Positions 31,834-40,303 are shown, counted from the stretch's first letter. The stretch: DNA of 64,000 nucleotides from Gaiellasilicea sp963850995 (GCA_963850995.1 CAWKNQ010000021.1:1-64000), one strand, 5' to 3'. A program made the numbers and translations. Notes: generated by a model not told the origin, from the letters alone.

Positions 31834-32924
31834 CGGTCTCCTTCCTCGACCTCCGCCGCGAGACGGAGGAGCTGCGGAGCGAGCTCGACGCCGCGCACGA
31901 GCGCGTGCTCGAGAGCGGCGTCTTCCTCGGCGGGGAAGAAGTCGCTTCGTTCGAGGACGAGTTTGCGGCGTTCTGCGGCGCGCGCGAGGCAGTCTGCGTC
32001 GGGTCGGGCACCGACGCGCTCGAGCTGGCCCTGCGCGCCGTCGGCGTCGGCCCGGGGGACGAGGTGATCACGGCGGCGAACACCTGCGTTCCCACCGTGG
32101 CCGCGATCGTCGCGGCGGGAGCCGGTCCTGTGCTCGCGGACGTCGACCCCGTCACCTACACCGTCGACGTCGGCTCGGTCGAGCGTGCGTGCGGGCCGCG
32201 CACGCGCGCGCTCGTCCCCGTGCACCTGTACGGGCAGTGCGCCGACCTGGGGCCGTTGCTCGAGCTGGCGCGCGAGCGCGGCCTCTCGGTGGTCGACGAC
32301 GCCGCGCAGGCCCATGGCGCGGCGCTCGGCGACCGGCGCGTCGGCAGCCTCTGCGACGCGACCGCGTTCAGCTTCTACCCGACGAAGAACCTCGGCGCGC
32401 TGGGCGACGGCGGCGCCGTCGTCACCGACGATGCGGCGCTGGCCGAGCGGGTACGGCGACTGCGCTCGTACGGGGAGGACGAGCGCTACCGATCGGTCGA
32501 ATACGGCCGAAACAGCAGGCTCGACTCGTTGCAGGCCGCCGTCCTCCGGGCGAAGCTGCCAAGGCTCGAGCGCTGGAACGAGCGCCGGCGCGAGCTCGCA
32601 GCGCAGTACGCACGGATGCTCGCGGACACCGGCCTGACGCTGCCCGCCGAGCTGCCCGGGACACGTCACGCCTGGCATCTGTACGTTGTCCGAACAGACA
32701 ACAGAGAGTCGCTCCGCGATGCGCTCGCGGCACGCGGCATCGAGACGCTCGTCCACTATCCTCGCGCCCTGCACCAGCACCCCGCCTACGCCTCGCTCGC
32801 CCGGGCCGGGCTCGAACAGAGCGAGCGGCTCGCGGACGAGGTGGTGAGCCTGCCGCTCTATCCGCAGCTCCAGGACGACGAGGTCGAGCGTGTCTGCGAG
32901 GCAATCGTCGAGGTGCTCGCGTGA
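31830..32924 (+). CDS. DegT/DnrJ/EryC1/StrS-family sugar-nucleotide aminotransferase
   Basis: Intact 364-residue PLP enzyme, ATGA-coupled to the epimerase. Motifs: VFLGGEEVASFEDEFAAFCG, VGSGTDALELALRAVGVGPG, VVDDAAQAHGA (PLP-holding Asp) and SFYPTKNLGALGDGG, in which Lys of about position 186 forms the internal aldimine. It converts a keto sugar nucleotide into an amino sugar, in the manner of QdtB/FdtB/DesV. Product position cannot be read from sequence. Confidence 0.88.
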   Translation: MTVSFLDLRRETEELRSELDAAHERVLESGVFLGGEEVASFEDEFAAFCGAREAVCVGSGTDALELALRAVGVGPGDEVITAANTCVPTVAAIVAAGAGPVLADVDPVTYTVDVGSVERACGPRTRALVPVHLYGQCADLGPLLELARERGLSVVDDAAQAHGAALGDRRVGSLCDATAFSFYPTKNLGALGDGGAVVTDDAALAERVRRLRSYGEDERYRSVEYGRNSRLDSLQAAVLRAKLPRLERWNERRRELAAQYARMLADTGLTLPAELPGTRHAWHLYVVRTDNRESLRDALAARGIETLVHYPRALHQHPAYASLARAGLEQSERLADEVVSLPLYPQLQDDEVERVCEAIVEVLA

Positions 32925-33868
32925 ACGACGTTCTCTGGAAGCTGAAGTGGGGCGTCAAGGCGATCACGCCGCCGATCCTCGTCCTCGCCGCCAAGACGAT
33001 CCTGATCAAGCTCGGGCTCCGGAAGCCCGATCCCAAGCCGGAGCCCGAGCCCGCGCCGGAGCCCGACAGCCAGCCCGAGTGGGAGTACGTCCCCGAGGGC
33101 TGGGCGCGCGTCGCCTCGGATCCGAGCGTCAAGGGCTGGGACGTGGAGGCCGTCGCCGCCGCCTACCGCGAGAAGTGGCCGCCCTTCCTCGAGGCGATCG
33201 CGGGCGCCAGGCCGCTCGGCGTCTACCACGAGGTCGGCGCGGGTGAGGAGATGACGGGCGAGGACCCGGCCGCGCACAACCTCGTCCTCACGTTCGCCTA
33301 CGTCGCGGCGCTCGCGGCGCATGGAAAGGACCGGCTGACCTTTCTCGACTGGGGTGGCGGCCTCGGTCACTACGGCGAGATCGCCCGCGCCGTCCTGCCC
33401 GTCGAGATCGACTACCACTGCCGCGAGGTCCCGGCGACCGTCGCCGTCGCGCGCGAGCTGGGGATCGAGGGCCGGTTCGTGTCGGACGACGCCTGGGCCG
33501 ACCGCAGCTACGACCTCGTGATGGCGAGCGGCTCGCTCCAGTACGCCGAGGACTGGCGCGCTCAGCTGGCCGAGCTGGCGGCCGTCACGAACGACTATCT
33601 CTACGTCACCCGGCTCCCCTACGCGCGCTCGAGCGCCTCATTCCACATCCTCCAGCGCGCCTATCGCTACGGCTACGAGACGGAATACGTCGGCTGGGTC
33701 GTCGGCCGCGCGGAGCTGCTGGACTGCGCCGCCGGCCTCGGGCTGACGCTCGAGCGGGAGTTCGTGATCGATGCCTGGCTCTCGGCTCCGGGCGCTCCGG
33801 AGGACCCGATCGGCCACCGCGGGTTCCTCTTCAGCGTCGGCGGCGCCCGCGCGCGAGCCGCAGCCTGA
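32921..33868 (+). CDS. Methyltransferase, TIGR04325-like
   Basis: Intact 315-residue protein, GTGA overlap with the aminotransferase. A hydrophobic N-terminal stretch (residues 12-30) and a Pro/Glu-rich linker (KPDPKPEPEPAPEPDSQPE) precede WEYVPEGWARV, the landmark of the TIGR04325 methyltransferases found in O-antigen loci. SAM site region LTFLDWGGGLGHYGEIARAV; YDLVMASGSLQYAEDW follows. Probably membrane-associated, acting on the glycan. Its 3' end overlaps the convergent gene by 38 nt. Confidence 0.78.
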   Translation: MNDVLWKLKWGVKAITPPILVLAAKTILIKLGLRKPDPKPEPEPAPEPDSQPEWEYVPEGWARVASDPSVKGWDVEAVAAAYREKWPPFLEAIAGARPLGVYHEVGAGEEMTGEDPAAHNLVLTFAYVAALAAHGKDRLTFLDWGGGLGHYGEIARAVLPVEIDYHCREVPATVAVARELGIEGRFVSDDAWADRSYDLVMASGSLQYAEDWRAQLAELAAVTNDYLYVTRLPYARSSASFHILQRAYRYGYETEYVGWVVGRAELLDCAAGLGLTLEREFVIDAWLSAPGAPEDPIGHRGFLFSVGGARARAAA

Positions 33869-34667
33869 TCCGGCCGTCGAAGAGCCACGTCGCTTCGTCC
33901 GGTTCGTACGCGGGCAGCCGACCATGCTCGTAGGCGGGGAGCCCCGCGTGCTCGTCCGGCTCGAGCCCGGCGAGCAAGGACGGAAGGAGAAGCGGGTGTG
34001 GGAAGACGGGGTTGCGCCCGCCGCCCGGGGCCCAGGGCCGAAGCGCCCGGTCCGAGGACTCGATCGAGCCGCCCACGGCCGCGTAGCCCTCGGCGTGCGC
34101 GTCGAGCAGGCGCCGCGACCAGTCAGCCGCCGGTATCGCGCCCGCAACGAGGTGGGCCACCGCGAGCGCGTCCTGCTCGACCAGCGGCTCCTCTTGCGCG
34201 GCGAGCGCCGCGAGGGTGCGCTCGTCGGAGCCTCCGCTGATCGCTACACCGAGGCGGCGCTCGTCGATGCGTCTGCGAACGTCGACTTCGAGCTCGAGCG
34301 GGACGACACCGGCCTCGGTCCACCAGAAGCGGAACTCCTCGAGAAAGTCGAAGGAGAGGCGGTAGCGGCCCGGTGGCTGCGGTATGCGGACGACGAGCTC
34401 GACCTCGGCGGTGTCGCCGGGGTCGACGGGTCGCTCGAGCGGGGTCCGCAGTCCGTCCCACACGATCGGGTTGCCGCGGTCGTCGAGCCAGTGGTAGGAG
34501 GCGAGCACGCCGGCGTCCCCGCGCGCGCGCCACGTCGCCGACCCGGCGTTCTGGAGCCTCAGCCGTGCCGTCCCGACCGTCCCGGCGCGGAGCTCGGGCA
34601 GCTCGTAGGCGAGCCAGCGGACCGCGAGCGGGCCGACCGGGACGGGGTGCTCGCCGACTCGCTCCAT
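33831..34667 (-). CDS. Unknown protein with N-terminal Ig-like beta-sandwich
   Basis: Intact 278 residues, ATG 34667. Residues 10-130 form the beta-sandwich also seen at 29206-30813: LRLQNAGSATWRARGDAG, SYHWLDDRGNPIVWDGLRTP, DPGDTAEVELVVRIPQPPGR, YRLSFDFLEEFRFWW. The second half has GYAAVGGSIESSDRALRPW and a short internal repeat (GLPAYE-HGRLPAYE). No signal peptide and no membrane segment. I do not know its function. Carbohydrate or protein binding is the likely use of the first domain. Confidence 0.65.
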   Translation of the reverse strand: MERVGEHPVPVGPLAVRWLAYELPELRAGTVGTARLRLQNAGSATWRARGDAGVLASYHWLDDRGNPIVWDGLRTPLERPVDPGDTAEVELVVRIPQPPGRYRLSFDFLEEFRFWWTEAGVVPLELEVDVRRRIDERRLGVAISGGSDERTLAALAAQEEPLVEQDALAVAHLVAGAIPAADWSRRLLDAHAEGYAAVGGSIESSDRALRPWAPGGGRNPVFPHPLLLPSLLAGLEPDEHAGLPAYEHGRLPAYEPDEATWLFDGRIRLRLARGRRRR

Positions 34668-34675
34668 GGCCGGGG

Positions 34676-34682
34676 TAGCCTA
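34676..34682. promoter_or_regulatory. Symmetric bidirectional -10 element for hemE and the Ig-like gene
   Basis: The 7 bp TAGCCTA give TAGCCT on the plus strand (6 nt before GTG 34688) and TAGGCT on the minus strand (9 nt before ATG 34667). Only 20 bp separate the two start codons. Confidence 0.5.
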
Positions 34683-34687
34683 CTGCC

Positions 34688-35720
34688 GTGCCTGAGCCCG
34701 CTTCTCGTCCGCGCCGCGCGCCTCGAGCCGACGGAGCGCACGCCGGTCTGGTTCATGCGCCAGGCGGGCCGCTCGCTGCCCGAGTACCGCGAGATCCGGA
34801 AGACCCGCACGCTCTTCGACGTCTGCTTCGAGCCCGAGCTCTGCGCCGAGGTGACGCTGCAGCCGGTGCGCCGGCACGACGTGGACGCGGCCGTGCTGTT
34901 CGCCGACATCATGCTGCCGCTGCTCGGGATGGGCGTCGAGGTCGAGCTGGTCGAGAACGTCGGCCCGGTGATCGAGCGGCCGATCCGCTCGCGCGCCGAC
35001 GTCGACCGCCTGACGGTGCCGGAGCCGGAGGAGTCGGTCCCGTTCGTCCTCGAGGCCGTCTCGATCGTCCGCCGTGAGCTGCGCGCCGACCAGGCCGTGG
35101 TCGGCTTCTGCGGCGGGCCTTTCACCGTCGCCGGCTATCTGATCGAGGGCAAGCCGAGCCGCGACTTCCTGAACGTGAAGCGGCTGATGTACGCCGAGCC
35201 GGCAACGTGGCACGCGCTGATGGAGAAGCTGACCGACACGTTCTCACGCTACGTGCAGGAGCAGGTGCGGGCCGGCGCCGACGTGATCCAGGTCTTCGAC
35301 TCCTGGGTCGGCGCGCTCTCGCCGGCCGACTACGAGGAGTTCGTCCAGCCGTACTCGGCGCGCATCCTGGACGCGGTCGACTGTCCGACGATCCACTTCG
35401 GCACGGGCACGGCGACGCTGCTGGGCCAGATGCGCGACGCCGGCGGCGACGTGATCGGCCTCGACTGGCGAATTCCGCTCGACCTCGGCTGGGAGGCGGT
35501 CGGCGAGGACCGCGGCGTGCAGGGGAACCTCGACGGCGCGCTCCTGCTCGGGCCGTGGGAGCGGGTCGAGGCAGGTGCGCTCGACGTGCTCGCCCGCGCC
35601 GCCGGCAGGCCGGGCCATATCTTCAACCTCGGTCACGGCGTCATGCCGGACACCGACCCGGACGTGCTCGGCCGCCTGCGCGCGCTCGTCCACGAGCACA
35701 CCGCGCGCGTCCACGTATGA
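34688..35720 (+). CDS. hemE: Uroporphyrinogen decarboxylase
   Basis: Clear HemE: TPVWFMRQAGRSLPEYREIR (substrate-site Arg), VLFADIMLPLLGMGVEVELV, GFCGGPFTVAGYLIEGKPSR, DWRIPLDLGW, and the C-terminal FNLGHGVMPDTDPD. It decarboxylates uroporphyrinogen III to coproporphyrinogen III. GTG 34688, 6 nt after TAGCCT, is in another frame than the body; a one-base indel within the first five codons is assumed (CTG 34692 would be in frame). Followed by hemH with an ATGA overlap. Confidence 0.92.
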
Positions 35721-36610
35721 CCACCGCCGTCGTCCTGATGGCGTACGGCTCGCCCGACCGGCTCGAGGACGTCCCGGCCTACTACGCCGACATCCGCGGC
35801 GGGCGACCGATCAAGCCAGAGCTGCTCGAGAGCCTCGTCGAGCGCTACCGACGGCTCGGGATCGAGGAGTCGAACCCCCTCAACGAGATCACCGAGGCGA
35901 CCCGCGCCGCGCTCGAGACCGAGCTCGGCCTGCCGGTCTACACGGGCATGCGCCACTGGCGGCCGCGGATCGCCGAGGCGGTCGAGCGAGCGCTCGCGGA
36001 CGGGGCCGACGAGCTCGTCGGGCTCGTGCTCGCGCCGCACTACTCGAGCCTCTCGATCGGGCGCTACCGCGCCCAGCTGGAGGAGGCCGTCGCCGAACGG
36101 GCGGAGCTTCGCTTCGTCGAGCGCTGGGGAAGCGAGCTCGGCTTCGTCGAGCTGATCGCCGCTCGGCTCGCCCCGCTCAAGCACCGGCATGTCGTCTTCA
36201 CCGCCCACTCGCTTCCGGAGCGGATCCTCGACGAGGGCGATCCCTACCGCGACGAGCTGCTCGAGTCCTCGCGGCTCGTGGCCGAGCGTGCGAACGCGCA
36301 CGAGTGGACGTTCGCGTTCCAGAGCGAGTCGCCGACCGGGGAGCGCTGGCTCGGCCCGGACATCCTCGAGCACTTGAACGAGCTTGCCGCGAACGACGTG
36401 CGCGACGTCGTCGTCTGCCCGGTCGGCTTCGTCGCCGACCATCTCGAGATCCGCTGGGACCTCGACGTCGAGGCCCGGCAGCGGGCCGAGGAGCTCGGTC
36501 TCCGGCTCGACCGGACCGAGCTCCCGAACGCCGACCCGGCGTTCGTACGTGTCCTGGCAGAGCTCGTCCGGAGGGAAGTGGCCGCGGCGGCGGTACCGTC
36601 TCACGTGTGA
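35717..36610 (+). CDS. hemH: Ferrochelatase (coproporphyrin or protoporphyrin)
   Basis: Intact 297 residues. VVLMAYGSPDRLEDVPAYYA, SNPLNEITEATRAAL, YTGMRHWRPRIAEAV, the catalytic-His motif FTAHSLPERILDEGDPY, and FQSESPTGERWLGPDILEHL with CPVGFVADHLEIRWDLD. It inserts Fe2+ into a porphyrin. In most actinobacteria the substrate is coproporphyrin III, so a CpfC activity is likely. Its stop overlaps the start of the ABC ATPase (GTGA), an unusual partner. Confidence 0.92.
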   Translation: MTTAVVLMAYGSPDRLEDVPAYYADIRGGRPIKPELLESLVERYRRLGIEESNPLNEITEATRAALETELGLPVYTGMRHWRPRIAEAVERALADGADELVGLVLAPHYSSLSIGRYRAQLEEAVAERAELRFVERWGSELGFVELIAARLAPLKHRHVVFTAHSLPERILDEGDPYRDELLESSRLVAERANAHEWTFAFQSESPTGERWLGPDILEHLNELAANDVRDVVVCPVGFVADHLEIRWDLDVEARQRAEELGLRLDRTELPNADPAFVRVLAELVRREVAAAAVPSHV

Positions 36611-37809
36611 AGACGGGCCAGATCCGGGTCGAAGGGGTCTCGCGCCGCTTCCGCGTTCGCACGAACGAGGCCCGCAGCCTGAAGGAGCTGTTCGTGCTCC
36701 GCGGCCGTACCGAGGGCACCGACGTCCAGGCGCTCCAGGACGTGACGCTCGAGGTCGAGCCGGGCGAAGCGGTCGGCCTGGTCGGCCGCAACGGCTCGGG
36801 CAAGTCGACCCTGCTGCGCCTGATCGCGGGGATCATCAAGCCGAGCGAAGGCCGGGTCGAGGTCGGCGGCAGCGTCGGCTCGCTGCTCGAGCTCGGCGCC
36901 GGCTTCCATCCGGACTTCTCAGGGCGCGAGAACATCTTCCTGAACGGGGCCATCTACGGTCTCAGGCGTGCGCAGATCCGCGAGCGCTTCGACGAGATCG
37001 TCGCGTTCGCCGAGCTCCAGCACGCGATCGACCGGCCGGTGCGCACGTACTCGTCCGGGATGTACATGCGGCTCGGCTTCGCGATCGCGGCGCATCTCGA
37101 CGCCGACGTGCTCCTGCTCGACGAGGTGTTCGCCGTCGGCGACGAGGCCTTCCAGCGCAAGTGCTTCGGCAAGATCTTCGAGTTCAAGCAGCGCGGCGGC
37201 ACGATCGTCTTCGTCTCGCACGACGCGTCGCAGGTCGAGCGGCTGTGCGAGCGCGCCGTGCTGCTGCGCGAAGGCAGGGTCGAGTACAAGGGCCCGACCC
37301 ACGAGGCGATCGTCCGCTATCGGAAGGTGCTCGCCGCGGAGGCCGATCCGGCGGAGCGCGCCGCCGGCCTGCGCGAGTGGGGAACCGGCGAGGCGACGAT
37401 CGCGTCCGCACGCTTGGTCGGCGCCGAGGGGGAAGAGCGACAGCAGTTCCTCGCCGGCGAGCCGTTCTCGCTCCGGCTCCGGATCGAGGCGGAGAACGGC
37501 GTCGCTCCTCCGCAGCTCCAGCTCGAGCTGCGGGACGAAGCCGGCCTGCTCGTCGCGTCCGACGTGCTCGACACCGGCAGCGTCGGCTGGGCGGGCGGCA
37601 CGCGCGCGCTCCGTTACGACGTCGCGCGCCTGCCGCTGTCCGAAGGCCGCTTCCACCTCAGGCTCGGTCTCGCGGACGCGGGCGGCGGGCGCCTCTTGCA
37701 CTGGCTCGACGACGCGCTCACCTTTCTCGTCTACCCGGCGGGGGAGGAGCGTGGCGTCGTGCGCCTGGAAGGGAGCTGGGCTGCGGAGGAGAACTCCGTG
37801 GAGCGATGA
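36607..37809 (+). CDS. Polysaccharide ABC transporter ATPase with C-terminal Wzt-like domain
   Basis: Intact 400 residues. Walker A GRNGSGKST (about 60-68), EFxP-type SVGSLLELGAGFHPDFSGRE, signature YSSGM, Walker B VLLLDEVFAVGDE, H-loop FVSHD. From residue 265 a beta-rich Wzt C-terminal domain (FSLRLRIEAENG, LQLELRDEAGLLVASDVLDT, GRFHLRLGLADAGGG) of the kind that binds glycan ends. Partner permease is most likely 28400-29201. It sits in an operon with hemE-hemH and overlaps the next small gene by ATGA. Confidence 0.9.
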   Translation: MKTGQIRVEGVSRRFRVRTNEARSLKELFVLRGRTEGTDVQALQDVTLEVEPGEAVGLVGRNGSGKSTLLRLIAGIIKPSEGRVEVGGSVGSLLELGAGFHPDFSGRENIFLNGAIYGLRRAQIRERFDEIVAFAELQHAIDRPVRTYSSGMYMRLGFAIAAHLDADVLLLDEVFAVGDEAFQRKCFGKIFEFKQRGGTIVFVSHDASQVERLCERAVLLREGRVEYKGPTHEAIVRYRKVLAAEADPAERAAGLREWGTGEATIASARLVGAEGEERQQFLAGEPFSLRLRIEAENGVAPPQLQLELRDEAGLLVASDVLDTGSVGWAGGTRALRYDVARLPLSEGRFHLRLGLADAGGGRLLHWLDDALTFLVYPAGEERGVVRLEGSWAAEENSVER

Positions 37810-38090
37810 GCTCGCGCACCTGTCCCGACTGGCCGCTGCTGATGGAGCTCGCACCCGACCTCCAGTTCATGCACTACACCGTCGCCGAGGCGCAGCTGCC
37901 CGTCGACGTGTTGACGACGATCACGCACGTCTCGCTCGGCGACGTCGCCATCTGCTGCGACCTCGACCACCACGTCTTCAACGCCGGGCACACCGACTCC
38001 GAGGTCGCAGAAGCGCTGCGCATCACGCACTGGTACGAGGTGCACGAGTACGCCGAACGCGGCCCCGGCTCGGACGCTTCAGCCGCCTAG
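37806..38090 (+). CDS. Small uncharacterised protein (94 residues) coupled to the Wzt-type ATPase
   Basis: ATG 37806 overlaps the ATPase stop. Soluble, with no signal peptide. Begins with SSRTCPDWPLLMELAPDLQF; later ITHVSLGDVAICCDLDHHVF and NAGHTDSEVAEALRITHWYE. Three Cys and a cluster of His (HH, GH, TH) could bind metal, but there is no standard pattern. I do not recognise a named family. The tight coupling suggests a role with the exporter or with the heme enzymes of the same operon. Confidence 0.7.
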   Translation: MSSRTCPDWPLLMELAPDLQFMHYTVAEAQLPVDVLTTITHVSLGDVAICCDLDHHVFNAGHTDSEVAEALRITHWYEVHEYAERGPGSDASAA

Positions 38091-39683
38091 CAGCTCCTTC
38101 AGCGAGAGCGTATTGAGGACAGCGTCGCGCGGCGCGCCGCCGCGGCGGGCGGTCGCCACCGAGAGCGACATGTTCCCGAGGCCGCGCACCGAGTGCGCGT
38201 CCGTGGAGCAGACGATCCGGACGCCGGCGGCGAGCGCTTCGCGCACGTGCGTTCCGGAGAGGTCGAGCCGGTCCGGAAGGCCGTTCACCTCGAGCGCGAT
38301 GCCGGTCTCGAGCGCGACCTCGAAGACGCGCTCGAGGTCGAGCGCGTTCTCGGGCCGGTGGTTGAGGATCCGGCCCTTCGGATGGGAGAGGCAGCATGCG
38401 TGCTGGATGGCGCATCGCCTCGACGACCCGGTCCGTGAGCGCGTCGCGGCCCCACCGCTGGCCCGCGTGCAGGCTGATCTGCACCCAGTCCAGCTCGGCG
38501 AGCACGTCGTCGGGGAGGTCGAGCGAGCCGTCCGGGAGGATGTCGCACTCGCTGCCGCGCAGGATCCGGAACGGCGCCAGCAGCTCGTTGGCGGCCGCGA
38601 TCTCCTCTCCCTGCCGGCGGATGTCGTCGGCATCGAGACCGGGGACGACCGTCACCGCGCGCGTGTGGTCGCAGATCGCGAGGTACTCGTAGCCGAGCTC
38701 GCGCGCCGCCCGTCCCATCTCCTCGACCGTCGCCTTGCCGTCGGAGGCAGTCGTGTGCACGTGCAGGTCGCCGCGGACGTCGGTCGGCTCGAGCAGGTCG
38801 GGCACCGGCTCGGCGGCCTCGAGCTCGCGCAGCTCGGGCGGCCGGAAGGGAAGCCCGAGCTGCGCGTAGACCTCCTCCTCGGTCGCCGCCTGCGGCAGCT
38901 CGCCGAGCGAGGCGACGTACTCGGGTGAGCCGGTCGCGCGAAGCAGCTCCGTCCCGAAGCGCTCGGGCGGCGCGGCCACCACTTCGATCGGATGCCCCTC
39001 CGCGGTCACGCCGACGATGCGGTGCTCGTCCCGCTCGAGGATCGCCACCAGCTGCGGCGGCGCGTCGAGGTGCCAAGTAACAGTCTGTTACTTGGTACGA
39101 CGACGGCGAACCGGGTCGAGAGATCGCACGCGCGGCGGGGATCGCCCGCCGGCTCGCCGCCGAGCGCCGCTGCCAGCTCGGCGACGAGAGCCCGGGCGCG
39201 GTTCAGGGTCATCCCCCGCGCGGGTCGCGCCGTGCCGAGCTCGGCGAGCCCCTGCTCGATCCGGGCTGCCGTCTTCGGGCCGATCCCGGAAACGCTGTCC
39301 AACCGACCGGCCGCGGCAGCGTCGCGCAGCTGCGCCAGCGTGCGGATCCCGAGCGCGTGCCCGAGCGCGCGCATCCGCTTCGGCGAGAGCCCGAGCAGCG
39401 CTCCGACGCCGACGAGCTCCGGGAGCGCCTGCTCTTCCAGCTCGCGCAGCTCCGCGAGCTCGCCGGTCTCGACGAGCTCCCGCAGGCGCGCTTCGATCCC
39501 GGGGCCGATCCCGGCGAGCTCGCGGACGCGGCCCGCGCGCACGAGCGCGTCCACGTCGGCGGGAGTCGACCGGATCAGCTCGGCCGCGCGGCGGTACGCG
39601 CGCACCGTGTAGTAGCCCGACCCGTTCAGGTCGAGCAGCGCCGCGAGGGCCTCGAGACGCTCGGCGAGAGCAGCGTTTTCCAT
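38079..39683 (-). CDS. polX: PolX-type protein: helix-hairpin-helix, polymerase-like domain and PHP domain (two frameshifts)
   Basis: ATG 39683 (MENAALAERLEALAALLDL). Residues 1-100 hold HhH motifs (LAGIGPGIEARLRELVETGE, VSGIGPKTAARIEQGL). A polymerase-like middle (GDPRRACDLSTRF) breaks near 39075 at a 23-bp palindrome, then resumes as AILERDEHRIVGVTAEGHPI and LRATGSPEYVASLGELPQ. The PHP domain is clear: GDLHVHTTASDGKATVEEMG, EYLAICDHTRAVTVVPGLDA, QISLHAGQRWG; after a shift near 38400 VRIVCSTDAHSVRGLGNMSL. A base-excision-repair polymerase with 3' exonuclease, about 535 residues. The catalytic DxD of the polymerase half is not visible. Confidence 0.8.
39073..39095. repeat. 23-bp AT-rich palindrome inside polX
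   Basis: Ten-base arms (CCAAGTAACA and TGTTACTTGG) around GTC. It lies at the point where the polX reading frame breaks and is far richer in A/T than its surroundings. Confidence 0.7.
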
Positions 39684-39688
39684 AGGAC

Positions 39689-39697
39689 TACTCTCTA
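39689..39697. promoter_or_regulatory. Divergent -10 region for cofC (+) and polX (-)
   Basis: Plus TACTCT (39689-39694) is 6 nt before GTG 39701. Minus TAGAGA (39692-39697) is 8 nt before ATG 39683. The start codons are 17 bp apart. Confidence 0.45.
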
Positions 39698-39700
39698 CCC

Positions 39701-40303
39701 GTGATGCAGATCGTCGTCCCCTACCGCGGCTCCGGCAAGCGGCGCGTCGACGCTCCCGCTGAGCTGCGCGCCGCACTGGCGCTCGCGATGCTCGGCGACG
39801 TCCTCACCGCATGCGTCGCCACGGGGCGGACCCTGCTCGTCTCGGACGACGAGGCGGCGCGCTCGCTCGCGAACGAGCTCGGGGCCGAGGTCGTCGACGA
39901 TCCGGGCGGCGGTCAGGGCCTTGCGGTCGCCGCCGCGCTCGGGCACGTGGACGGCGGGCCGGCGCTCGTCGTCAACGCGGACCTCCCGTGCGTCGTGCCG
40001 CACGACCTGCGCACCCTCGCCGGAATCGCGGAGCTGGGGGCGATCGGCCTCGTCGAGGCCGACGACGGCACGACGAACGCGCTCGCGCTGCCGCGCGCAT
40101 CGCTCTTCGCGCCTCTGTACGGCAGCGGCAGTGCCGAGCGCTTTCGTGCCCACGCGCACGCCCAGGGCATGACCGCAATGGCCGCGGCGATTCCGAGCCT
40201 CGCCGACGACGTCGACACGCTCGAGGACCTCCGGCGCGTCGGCCTCCGGGCCGGACCGCGGACGCAGGCCGCGATGACGCCCGGCCGACTCGTCGCGCGG
40301 TGA
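39701..40303 (+). CDS. cofC: 2-phospho-L-lactate (or PEP) guanylyltransferase
   Basis: Starts at GTG 39701 or ATG 39704, 6-9 nt after TACTCT. MQIVVPYRGSGKRRV is the nucleotide-binding N-terminus; LALAMLGDVLTACV, DPGGGQGLAVAAAL and ALVVNADLPCVVP follow. About 200 residues, normal for CofC. Activates 2-phospholactate or phosphoenolpyruvate with GTP, the first committed step of F420 side-chain synthesis. Coupled to cofD by GTGA. Confidence 0.88.
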   Translation: MMQIVVPYRGSGKRRVDAPAELRAALALAMLGDVLTACVATGRTLLVSDDEAARSLANELGAEVVDDPGGGQGLAVAAALGHVDGGPALVVNADLPCVVPHDLRTLAGIAELGAIGLVEADDGTTNALALPRASLFAPLYGSGSAERFRAHAHAQGMTAMAAAIPSLADDVDTLEDLRRVGLRAGPRTQAAMTPGRLVAR

